64,000 bases of DNA from contig OX422208.1 in the NCBI GenBank assembly GCA_949130495.1, positions 398,806,561-398,870,560 of the forward strand, given 5' to 3'. Within the stretch, counting starts at the first letter, position 1; each line of letters opens with the position of its first letter. Shown piece by piece: positions 55,408 to 64,000 of this stretch. Below the pieces are notes generated by a model, which was not told where the DNA came from, ran no database searches, and worked only from the letters and a program-made list of their open reading frames with translations. The position numbers and the translations under genes were made by a program. This DNA is from Sambucus nigra. Its lineage: Eukaryota > Streptophyta > Magnoliopsida > Dipsacales > Adoxaceae.

Positions 55408-56129
55408 GAGAAGTGGTCTTCTCATCGGATACATATGTCTGGAGCCTCTTCGTTGATGGCTCTTCCTGTGACAGTGGAAGCGGGGCGGGACTAATACTCT
55501 CAGCTCCAGATGGCGCCAACATTGAATACGCCTTGAGATTCAACTTCCAGGCCTCAAACAACGAGTCCGAGTATGAGTCCATGATAGCAGGTTTCTTATT
55601 GGCAACAACTCTTCGAGTAAAGCGACTCCTACTCCATAACGACTCAAGGTTGGTTGTCAATCAAGTATTGGGGGTATACGAGGCCAAAGACGAAAGGATG
55701 GCCAAGTACTTGAAGAAGGTAAGAGGATTGTTAGAATATTTTGAAGAGGCGAAACTGAAGAGAGTGCCTCGACTGAGCAACAATCACGCTGATGCATTGG
55801 CAAGGCTGGCCTCAGCGGTGAAGATAGATATGGGAAGGACCATTCCAATCGAGGTCTTAGGAAAGGCAACCATCGAGGAGGACAAGGTATGTAGCCCTTG
55901 TCACAATGTGAACCTAGGAGACTCATGGATCGATCCGCTCGTCAGATACCTAAGAGAGGGAGAGCTGCCTGAGTCCAAGCTAGAAAGGAGAAAATTGAGA
56001 TACAGGGCTGCCAAGTTCTCAATGATTGGAGATGTCTTGTATAAAAAGGGGTTTTTATTGCCTCTCCTCAGATGTGTGCATCCCATGGAAGTACCCCGGG
56101 TCTTACAAGAGGTTCATGAGGGTTCTTGA
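55404..56129 (+). pseudogene. Archaeal-type RNase H of element F
   Basis: WSLFVDGSSCDSGSGAGLIL (first Asp), FQASNNESEYESMIAGFLLA (Glu), LLLHNDSRLVVNQVLGVYEA (Asp) and SNNHADALARLAS (final Asp) show all four catalytic positions retained. This second RNase H marks the Tat lineage. After it come YKKGFLLPLLRCV and the start of the integrase zinc-binding motif (EVHEGS). TGA 56127 replaces an expected codon in the EVHEGxCGSHIG motif. Confidence 0.9.
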
Positions 56130-56318
56130 TCTAGCCACATAGGGGGAAGGCCCTTAGCCAAGAGGATCATCACTCAGGGATACCGGTGGCCTACCTTGTC
56201 TAAAGACACTGCAGACTATGTGAAGAGGTGCGACAAATGTCAAAGGTTCGCCACTACCCCTCATCAACCCCATCAGCCTATGACGTCAATCTCTTCTCCA
56301 TGTCCATTTGCGGTATGG
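56130..56318 (+). pseudogene. Integrase N-terminus of element F, truncated
   Basis: SHIGGRPLAKRIITQGYRWP, DYVKRCDKCQRFA and the lead AVWGSDI give the HHCC zinc-binding domain (H in EVHEG and SHIG, C-C in RCDKC). The sequence is cut exactly at the start of the catalytic core, where WGxDI(V/L)GP is expected. The DI codons merge into an (AT)25 tract. No DDE residues beyond the first position remain. Confidence 0.9.
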
Positions 56319-56322
56319 GGAA

Positions 56323-56378
<56 letters not shown>

Positions 56379-56382
56379 TTCC
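56319..56382. repeat. Perfect 64-bp palindrome centred on (AT)25
   Basis: GGAAGTG (56319-56325), an uninterrupted (AT)25 (56326-56375) and CACTTCC (56376-56382) form a perfect palindrome. Left of it is integrase coding sequence; right of it is unrelated sequence. The seven-base arms are therefore the only shared unique sequence at the junction. Confidence 0.97.
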
Positions 56383-56650
56383 AGATTACATGAAGATCCT
56401 CTACAAAACTCTTATAGACATCTATGAAGAAATAAATGGAGAATAATCAAATCAAGGAAAATCATATAATGACATTTATTCAAGAGAAGCAATATACAAA
56501 AAATAAGGTAATCCTCGATAGAGAGTGAAACGTTGGGATGGATACATCTCCAAAAACCAAATCATATGGTGCTATACTTGGAAGTGGAAAATAATCTTCA
56601 TTTTCAAATAACATTCGTAACATTTCCCACCACTCCTCTAACCTTCCTGA
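56383..56650. other. Spacer between element F and LTR D
   Basis: AT-rich, no recognised coding or element sequence. It is not the continuation of integrase in any frame. Confidence 0.5.
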
Positions 56651-57759
56651 TGTAATACCCCGTATTTTTATGCTATATTAATTTGATGATTTACTAAATT
56701 TAATGTGAGTGAATTATTTAATAAAAATCCGAAAATTAATTACGTTATAATTATTAACGTGACGAGAGTTAGTAATTACGAGAAATTTGTTGAATATTAC
56801 TAATGAGGAAAGTAATATATTATATTGGTTATATTGAATGTCATGAGTGAGTTAAATGACAATTTCAAAAATTTAAGTCGGAACGTGCTCGTGTCGCGTC
56901 GGGACTAAAAGTGAATATTTTATAAGTTGCTCGTATGGTCGTTTTGAGTGCGCCAATGCATCCAGAAGGGTCGAGATAGTTAGAAAAGTGTACCCGGGGG
57001 TTTAGTTTGGGTCTCGGGCCGTTTTTAGGCCTAATTGGTACCTCGGGAGGGCGTTTTGGACATTTCACCTTTTTGGGTAATTAAACCCATGAAAATACCA
57101 AGGGTTATATCAGATATCTGGATTGTCATCTAGGTTTAGAAACTCTAAACACAAGTGACGGCCATAGGAGAGGGAGGAAGAAAGCTCCAAGGCAATCCAA
57201 GGCCCCAAAAGTCATCCGTTTGCACCACAACCACCACTACCGCGTAGATCGCGCAACGGGCTACGCAACCACACCAAAATCAACCATAAATCAGAACGTC
57301 GAAAATCCCAGGCAAGTGTTTATCTTGCTATTTTCGTTGGTGCAATTTCCATATTAGTTTAGGAATGATTAGGGATGAAATATGTGGAAGAAAACCCAAT
57401 TTGTGATAGGCAAATCCATGTAGTATTGGTTGATATGATGATTCTGGAAACCCTTGCCATGTAGAGGAAATTAACCACGAAATTTTGATGATTACAAGAA
57501 AGAAATTCTGGAGAAAAATTTGTTAGAAATCTGTTTAAGAAAATTCTAGGGTTCTTGATAATTAGATATAATTTTGGGTTGAAAATCCATGTTTAAATGA
57601 TGAATATGTACATGCCTTACGTTAGAAACATATGGTATATTGTTATAATGTTAGTAGTAGAATTCTTGGGACGTTTGGGGTTGGAAAACATGGATTTGGA
57701 TGAAGAAAATTGGTAGAACCCGTAACTGCAATTCTGCAAAAATCAAAACACCTGCTTGA

Positions 57760-57831
57760 TCGATCGATCGAGCATAGAGCTTCGATCGATCGAAGGTTCG
57801 ATCGATCGAGTCCTAGACCTCGATCGATCGA
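57760..57831. repeat. Cluster of four TCGATCGATCGA palindromes (LTR D)
   Basis: Perfect 12-bp palindromes lie at 57760-57771, 57782-57793, 57798-57809 and 57820-57831. Centre-to-centre steps are 22, 16 and 22 bp, so there are two pairs with the same 22-bp internal spacing as in LTR A. The first and second boxes extend by further symmetric bases. Spacers are GCATAGAGCT-like and GTCCTAGACC-like and unrelated to those in A and C. Confidence 0.93.
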
Positions 57832-58986
57832 CCCCTCCTGATAGACTCCTATTTCCCTTGTTTAATTAGTTAAATTAAATTTATCGTGAAATAATTCTTG
57901 GGTATTCTTAATAAAATGTTTTGGGAGATACGAAAAACCAGTAGGACATATGAATAAGTGTTGGGAACTTTATTATAAGACGAGAAGTTTACTTTTGGGA
58001 TAATTATGTAATGAATGATGAAACTACGTATTTCAAGTGAGAGATTACGGCAAACAGCTACGATAGTGAATAGAGGTATACCTACTAAATTTTCTACTTG
58101 GAAGGATAGAGTCCACGAGTGTCACGTAATAAGTGAGAAAACTCTTCGAGTTAAGGTTAGAGATGAAACCTTATACGTAATACTAAACATGTGAAATTAA
58201 GGATAACTGTTGTAATTATGGGTGACGAGAGAAACCTACATTAAAATGATAAAAGTGGTATATTTATATGATTGTGTGTACATATATTATATACACGTGA
58301 AAATCATGCCCACGCTACTTGCTATCCCTGAGGTTACCGCGCTGGGACAGTCTTATCTCGATGGGACCTTTATGGAGATATTGACTTGTACCCTAGAAGA
58401 TAGATGTACTTGGTACAGGCTATCGACGTGATAGTTCAGACGGTCCTAAGAGACGCAGGCATGTGCCATCCTCTTAGAGACTTGTAATCTATTCTTCGCC
58501 TCAATTTTGTTTGTGTATGAGTTAATACAATTCGAGAATGATTCCGATTGTATTCCCCTAATATGAGTGATATGGGTGATTCGTATCGAATATTGCATAT
58601 TTCCGCCCATTATCTTTATGCATTCTAGCGCTTTTACGTTCCTAAATGCCTATATTTATGCTCATTAACCAGAAAACCTTGGAGTTGGATAGATACATGT
58701 TTTGCAGGGGTTATTTGTGATTTTGTAGGTATTGGAACGCTAAAAGTGAGGTTCGGTTGCATTTCGGAGAAGTTCCGTCGTTGGACGCTACTTCAAGGGC
58801 ATTTTAGTCAATTCACATTTCTTATCCGGCTCATGGAAATTTCACGGATGCGTAGTTCATTGAGTTAGCATCGCGTGGCCGCAAACGGTGCGTCGTTTGG
58901 AGTTCGGACGAAGAAGCTAGGCTCGTTTCCGTAATGGACTTTTTTCCCCCTCATCATGGACCAAATGCAGCCTGAAAACAGAGTAC

Positions 58987-59102
58987 CGGTCGACCGCGTA
59001 CAAGGGACCGGTCGACCGCGGTTTGAACTTTTGCCGTGGGAAGGAGACAGTATGCTTTGGCTTAAGGGACCGGTCGACCGCGCCCCTGCGACCGGTCGAC
59101 CG
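58987..59102. repeat. Cluster of four CGGTCGACCG palindromes (solo LTR E)
   Basis: Boxes lie at 58987-58996, 59009-59018, 59071-59080 and 59093-59102, each extended to ACCGGTCGACCG or longer. Steps are 22, 62 and 22 bp and the two pairs are 84 bp apart, close to eight helical turns. The TATA box follows 66 bp after the last box. Confidence 0.94.
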
Positions 59103-59167
59103 GTAGTGCCAGATATTTTGGGCTCTTTCCTCTTTCTTTCCTTTTTCCCTTATCTTTTCCCACTTAC

Positions 59168-59175
59168 TATAAATA
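59168..59175 (+). promoter_or_regulatory. TATA box of solo LTR E
   Basis: TATAAATA followed by CCCC, downstream of the palindrome cluster. A pyrimidine-rich segment and a run of AGGGTTTGGGG follow, as in many LTR leaders. It could start outward transcription into LTR D and the Tekay element. Confidence 0.72.
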
Positions 59176-60615
59176 CCCCTTTTTGGTTTTAATTCACATA
59201 TACACGATTTTAGGTTAGTTTAGCTTAGGGTTTGGGGTTTTTGCTTGGTTCTTCTTCATTTCTCTTTGGTTTGACACCCCATTTGGATTGTAAGTTGACT
59301 ATTCATCTCCCCTACCATTTGAATATAGTTGTATTTCTTCATTTCTTGCTTTCTAGTTAATTTACAAGCTTTCTAATTTAGGTTTTCTTGCTTTATTTAC
59401 ATGCTTTGATTTACACGCTTTCTAGTATAGATTTACTGCGTTTATTTACCGCTTTCCATTTATCGCGTTTTTAACATGCTTTCTAGGTAATTTAAATTAG
59501 GTTGTGTTTGAATTGAACTCACTCGGGTTGACGCGTTGCTTTGCTTTGGTGATGGTGTTTACGGGTCTATTTCGGGTGTGTTGTCCTAGTTATTACGCCT
59601 AGGAGATTTGACGGGGCATATCATGTATGTCCCGTGCTTACGACCTTTCGTGCGTAATTTCCGGGATATTTGTTGACGCCAAAATCGTATTAGACTTTTA
59701 TGCAAATTTAGGGGCGTGACAACCCTTGATTTAATTAACTGTCGAAACGAGACGCAACCTTAATAACTCGTCAACCCATGTAACCATTTTATACTAATTA
59801 ACTCGGGTGAGGGATATTCGACACAACCTATAGTTTTACTCGCTTTCATAATCTAGTTTCAATACCATTGCCTAGAATAATATTTACCTTTATGCATCTT
59901 TTCTTTTAGTTTGTAATTCACCTTTTCCACTTTTATTACGGAGTATTAAATCACTTGAATTCTAACATCTCGTCTCTGTGGATTTTCGATACCCGACTTA
60001 CCGCTGTGCTTGCCTCGCAAGTGTAGTAGTAACTTAGGTTTTTGTATTGAGTTGGCGAAACGAAAACAACGATTAGCGTCTTTACACGCGCTACTTTTCG
60101 CGCTCGATCAATGGGGTTTTGGATAGTAGAGTATGCCTACGCCGTAGTTTATTTGGGGTGTTGTTATAATATATATATTATACGAGTAGTTAATATATAT
60201 ATGAAATTCTGAAATTTGGAACTACCTACTGTGAATTGATAAGTAGGACATGGTTGATGACTCAAATAGTAAATACTTGTTCTGTGAAAGTATAATATGA
60301 CACTGGGAAACTTTATAAATTAATAAAGCTAAAACGAGAGTTGTGTTGCTAATTGGAAGTATTCTTTTTAAACAATGATATTGTTCGGTTTTGAAATTTT
60401 ATGAGTAAGTAAGATAAGCTAAATTTTTGGGAAGGTTAGTATGATAAAATGATAAGATAAACCGTTGGGAAGGTTAGTACGATAGGCATGCACATTAGAA
60501 GAGAGGTGAGAATTTCTCAAGAGAGTGTCGCTCTAATATGTTGTTGCATTGGCCTGTATCAATTTAAATACTTGCTAAACGTATTTTAAATCAAACACAC
60601 TTTCAGGCTCTGGCC

Positions 60616-60618
<3 letters not shown>

Positions 60619-60674
<56 letters not shown>
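60619..60674. repeat. (TC)28 microsatellite in LTR D
   Basis: About 56 bp of CT dinucleotides between GGCTCTGGCCCG and TGTATATATATG. Solo LTR A has a short TTTTCCTTTTCTTG pyrimidine stretch (minus strand) at the same place, so the tract is a lineage-specific expansion. Confidence 0.93.
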
Positions 60675-60678
<4 letters not shown>

Positions 60679-61242
60679 ATATATATGTATGTATTACAGG
60701 TGCCCATCCACAGGGGCGTCTGGCTTAGGATCTCTTGGAAGGAACGCGCTGCAGCTTAGGTGGGAGTTGCAGATCTCTTGATTAGACGACTTTGTTCATT
60801 CGGATCCACTCTTAGTACTTTCATTTAGTTGAGCATGTGTAGCTCTTTCCATTATTCCATTGTTATTGGACATTTGTATTTCAGTTATTTCCAGTATTGT
60901 TACTATGGGTTTTATTCAGTTTGATTGTGTTACTTTATATTTTGCATGTTGACATTCGATTAACGAATGTTTTAAATTAATTGGATTGTGTTCCAGGTTT
61001 ATTGTGGTGTGATTCTTAATTGTTCAATTGTTGTTAATAAATAAATAAATAATTTTTCTTTAAATACAATTTGGTTTGAAAGGTTAAAAATGGTTTTGAC
61101 ACTTAGCTTAATTAATTAGGGTGGTAATTTGGAAAAGTTTATTTTTACGACAGTGATGCTAAGAATGAACCAACTGTTCACCTTGATTTTAATTTAATAA
61201 AGGAGTGAATGCCCGGTATTTAATTAGGCGGGGTGTCACAGG

Positions 61243-61254
61243 TGGTATCAGAGC
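61243..61254 (+). promoter_or_regulatory. Primer binding site (tRNA-iMet), element D
   Basis: TGGTATCAGAGC is a perfect complement of the initiator tRNA-Met 3-prime end, two bases after the LTR end. It confirms LTR D as a 5-prime LTR on the plus strand. Confidence 0.93.
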
Positions 61255-61432
61255 ATCAGGTTCTAGTGTCCTTTAGGATCTGTGCGGCCTATTATGCTTT
61301 CAGCGTTGCTTTCTTTGATATAGAGCCCTAAATACTAGGAATGTTGTATTCATCTCTATACATTGGGAATTCATGCTTCTGCAATTTGTTTATTTGAATG
61401 ATGAACTCAACTAAATTTACTTAAATTTTCAG

Positions 61433-62220
61433 ATGGATCGTCAAGAAGAACTAGCTAAGACGGTTAAGGGAGTCAACGAGCAAGATTGACTCACACCTCA
61501 GGTATCCCCAGGGAGAATATCAACCGCCGAGTTAGCAGGTATCGTGGCACAAGCAGTTACCACTGCAGTTCTACAATACCAAGAACGCGGCCTACAACGT
61601 AAAGGAGGCAAAAGATCTAAAAAGGTTAACCAAATGCACGTGACTAACGTTGAGAATTGTGCGAAGGCACCGAATCTGCGACAAGAAAACAATCAAGATC
61701 GAGTCAGTTCCAGAAGTAACGAGATTTATGTACAGGGACAAAAGTGTCAGGGCCAACGAAGTCAGGTTCAGAATGAAATCACCAAGAGGTTTTTCGGTTG
61801 TGGAATGGACGATCACAAACGTAAATCTTGTTCGAATCAGACTGGGGATAAACTACAATCTGACCAGCGAAGAATTTCGAAACTCTGCTATAAATGTGTA
61901 CAACCGGGTCACAAGTGGATGGATTGTCCTCGCCCTAACATAGTTTTTCCGCAGATATCCCCTCAAGGCTAGCAAGACCAGGGAAAAAGCGAGACTAGTT
62001 AATACCGTAAGGAAGGGAAGCAGTTTCGAGGGAAGTGCTTCCAATGTGGCAGGAATGGCCATAGGCGTCAGGATTGTCCAGAGAAGGATAGGGCCTCACA
62101 ACAGGAATGTGCTAACAATGAACCCCAGAAGCCAGCTCCACCACCCTTTCCAACAGCCTCAGTTCAGCAGAGAAAGCTACAGGGCGGACGTGTCTATAAC
62201 TTCCCACAGGCAGTAGCTCC
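61433..62220 (+). pseudogene. Gag remnant of Tekay-like element D
   Basis: ATG 61433 opens MDRQEELAKTVKGVNEQD, followed by a TGA at 61487. The same frame continues to 61972 with AELAGIVAQAVTTAVLQYQE. There is no capsid core; the sequence jumps to the zinc knuckles CYKCVQPGHKWMDC (near 61890) and CFQCGRNGHRRQDC (near 62040). The first knuckle (CGMDDHKRKSC) is degenerate. Most of the capsid region has therefore been deleted. A TAG at 61970 and frame changes precede protease. Confidence 0.83.
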
Positions 62221-62237
62221 GTAGGCACCACCCGCGA

Positions 62238-62745
62238 TTGAGGGTATGTTTTTCTATCCATGTTACTATGAGTCGAGTTTTGTTTGATACTGGGGCAACG
62301 CACTATTTGATAGTTACCTATTTTGTGAAAGCCTTAGGGTTATTAGCCACAGCAGAGAACACTGTGACATATGTAGACTCACCACTGGGGAGTGGGTCGC
62401 TTATTTTCTTTATATGCCGGGGAGTGGGGGTAGAGATTGGTAGCTTAGTATTACCTACATACATGTTAGTTTTAGACATGCACGAGCATGATGTGATTAT
62501 TGGTATGGATTGGCTCGCAGCTTATAGATCCATGATAGATTGCTTCAGTGGGAGCATTGTTTTTGCCATTTCGGGGCAAGAGATATTTGTAGTGGTGATG
62601 CCTCGCCCAGAGGGAGGCTCGACCGCTCATTTGTATTACATAGAGGAGGATACCTCTAAGGAGGTTGTGATTCCCTTATATTCGATCCCAGTTGTCAGGG
62701 AGTATTCTGATGTGTTTCAGGAAATACCAGGCCTACCCCCCAGTC
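62238..62745 (+). pseudogene. Aspartic protease of Tekay-like element D
   Basis: VLFDTGATHYLIVTYFVKAL has the DTGA active site, and LVLDMHEHDVIIGMDWLAAY the second motif; both are typical of Tekay/Del chromoviruses. The frame is lost near 62735-62745 at a short C run, where the next frame resumes as [12 protein letters not shown]. The domain is intact at its active site but cut off from Gag and RT. Confidence 0.88.
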
Positions 62746-64000
62746 GAGATAGACTTTGTCATAGATTTATTGCCAGATACGAGACTTATAGCACGCGCAC
62801 CGTACCGTATGGCTCCGGCAGAGATGCGAGAGCTACGAGATCAGATAGAGAAGATGTTAGGTCAGGGCTTCATTCGTAGGAGTACCTCACCTTGGGGCGC
62901 TCCAGTTTTGTTTGTGAAGAAGAGAGATGGTTCACTGAGATTGTGTGTGGACTACAGGGAGCCGAACAAGGTCACGATACGGAATAAATATCAGTTACCT
63001 CGAAATGATGATCTGTTCGACCAGCTGAGGGGAGCAACTTTCTTTTCGAAGATAGATCTGAGGTCGGGGTACCATCATCTATGTATTAGGGAGCAGGATG
63101 TTTCGAAGACTGCTTTCTTGACGAGATAGGGGTCTTATGAGTTCCGGGTGATGCCGTTCGGACTCGCAAATGCTCCAGCCGTTTTCATGGACTTGATGAA
63201 TAGAGTATTCAGAGAGTTCTTGGATCAGTTTGTCATCGTTTTCATAGATGACATTTTGATATATTCACACTCCGAGGAGGAGCATGCCGAGCACTTGAGG
63301 CAGGTTCTTCAGACTCTACGAGAGCATCAGTTGTATGCTAAGTACGAGAAGTACGGATTCTGGTTGCGAGAGGTACAGTTCTTGGTGCATGTTGTTTCTG
63401 AGCAGGGGATAGCAATTGACCCGAGTAAAGTATCACCGGTGAGGGAGTGGGGACAGCCCACGACACCGACGGAAGTGCGTAGTTTCCCGGGGTTAGCTGG
63501 TTACTACAGGAGATTCATTCGGGGATTCTCCAAAATAGCGGGTCCATTGACCAATCTGACTCGCAAGGGAGTACCATATGTTTGGGATGACGCTTGTCAG
63601 TTAGCTTTCGACGAGCTGAAAGACAATCTTACTTCAGCGCCAGTCCTTGCGTTACCGCAGCCGGGTATGGAGTACCTGGTTTACACCGATGCGTCCTTAC
63701 GGGGACTTGGGGGAGTACTTCAGCAGGAAGAGAAGGCTATAGCTTTTGCCTCCCGCAAGCTTAAGCCACATGAGAAGAATTACCCCACCCACGACCTGGA
63801 GTTAGCAGCGGTCGTCTTTGCATTGAGGATATGGAGGCACTATTTGTTGGGAGAGAAATTTCCGTTTGTTCACAGACCACAAGTCATTGCAGTACCTGTT
63901 CACTCAGCGAGAGCTGAATATGTGTCAGCGCAGATGGCTAGAGTCTGTGAAGGACTACCAGTTCGACATACAGTATCATCCGGGAAGGGCCAACGTAGTT
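62745..64000 (+). pseudogene. Reverse transcriptase and RNase H of element D
   Basis: [40 protein letters not shown] and [20 protein letters not shown] lead to [14 protein letters not shown] at 63127 follows where Tyr is expected (LTRYGSYEF). The frame continues with [20 protein letters not shown] and [12 protein letters not shown] (active site FIDD). Later come [20 protein letters not shown] and RNase H with [20 protein letters not shown] and [21 protein letters not shown] one-base shift near 63875 precedes [28 protein letters not shown] carries Pro for the usual Leu. The window ends inside RNase H. Confidence 0.93.

Larger units (their letters stand above)
49995..56318 (+). mobile_element. 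Truncated Tat-lineage Ty3/gypsy element F
   Basis: A 5-prime LTR (49995-50962), PBS, gag, protease, RT, RNase H, archaeal-type RNase H and the zinc-binding end of integrase follow in order on the plus strand. The element then stops at a perfect AT-centred palindrome (56319-56382). The integrase core, 3-prime UTR and 3-prime LTR are missing. Coding parts are punctuated by single stops and one-base frameshifts, but domain motifs remain easy to read, so it is younger in sequence than element B. GC content is clearly higher than in the flanks. Confidence 0.9.
58577..60110 (+). mobile_element. Solo LTR E nested in LTR D
   Basis: It starts TGATTCGTATCGAATATTGC and ends GCGCTCGATCA, with a perfect 5-bp duplication ATGGG at 58572-58576 and 60111-60115. 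It has a CGGTCGACCG cluster (58987-59102), a TATA box (59168-59175) and near its end CTCTGTGGATTTTCGATACC, a motif usual at the 3-prime end of Athila/Tat-type LTRs. Lineage is therefore probably non-chromovirus Ty3/gypsy. No internal region remains. Confidence 0.88.
56651..61240 (+). repeat. 5-prime LTR D of Tekay/Del-like element (with nested E)
   Basis: It starts TGTAATACCCCG and ends CGGGGTGTCACA, directly followed by a perfect tRNA-iMet PBS. The LTR is 4590 bp long, of which 1539 bp are the nested solo LTR E and its duplicated target. That leaves about 3.05 kb, comparable with solo LTRs A (2.7 kb) and C (3.6 kb). It shares with them the GGCAAGT...CTTGC hairpin (57312-57328) and the position of a palindrome cluster. 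Coding sequence at 61433-64000 belongs to the same element. Confidence 0.9.

Noticed and set aside
56995..57071. Satellite monomer derived from the Tekay LTR (both have AGTTTGGGT and TTTCACC words)
   Set aside because: Only short, weakly collinear words are shared by eye; an alignment would be needed and I do not claim it.

Overview
The window reads as nuclear DNA of a flowering plant, probably a eudicot, from a repeat-rich, gene-poor region (pericentromeric or similar heterochromatin). It is AT-rich and I found no intact host gene. Nearly everything recognisable is a plant LTR retrotransposon in some state of decay, plus a satellite array, a CACTA end, a Helitron end, foldback MITEs and microsatellites. 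I cannot name the species from the sequence.

Layout. 1-1328 is the end of an array of a 168-bp satellite. 1716-4418 is a solo LTR (A, target duplication GAAAG). 6541-6729 is a CACTA terminus. 6735-13990 holds two related copia (Sirevirus-like) remnants on the minus strand, each an LTR, a primer binding site (PBS) and a gag with no pol. 14000-15080 is an old Ogre-like LTR scrap. 15106-15330 is a fragment of a CLASSY/DRD1-type SNF2 helicase. A foldback MITE lies at 16882-17101 and a second solo LTR (C, target duplication GTGTG) at 17124-20711. 20717-27422 holds a MITE, a Helitron 3-prime end and a decayed Ty3/gypsy RNase H-integrase fragment.

27428-45711 is a structurally complete 18.3-kb Ogre/Tat-type element (B) on the minus strand. 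It has 2.1-kb LTRs, a perfect CTCGT target duplication, PBS and PPT, all pol domains, a 47-bp tandem repeat in its 3-prime UTR, and two antisense genes with their own TATA boxes: a spliced plant-mobile-domain gene and a DUF7745-like gene. 49995-56318 is a second Tat-lineage element (F, plus strand), cut off at the integrase by a perfect (AT)25-centred palindrome. 56651-64000 is the LTR (D) and 5-prime part of a Tekay/Del-type chromovirus, carrying a nested solo LTR (E, target duplication ATGGG).

The most striking signal is shared by almost every LTR here. Each carries a cluster of short CpG-centred palindromic boxes, and the box sequence differs by family: GAATCGATTC, TCGATCGATCGA, CGGTCGACCG, CTCGTTCGAACGAG, CTCGGCCGAG, TGCCNATCG. 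In four families neighbouring boxes sit 21-22 bp apart centre to centre (19-21 in one related copy), about two helical turns. Two of the three Tekay-type LTRs keep one box sequence while the third has switched to another at the equivalent place. This looks like a fast-evolving cis-regulatory code shared across Ty1/copia and Ty3/gypsy elements.

No element here looks autonomous. The coding parts carry stops (several of the form CAG to TAG), one-base frameshifts and deletions. Positions, motifs and target duplications were read by eye; lineage names rest on recognised protein motifs and not on a database search.
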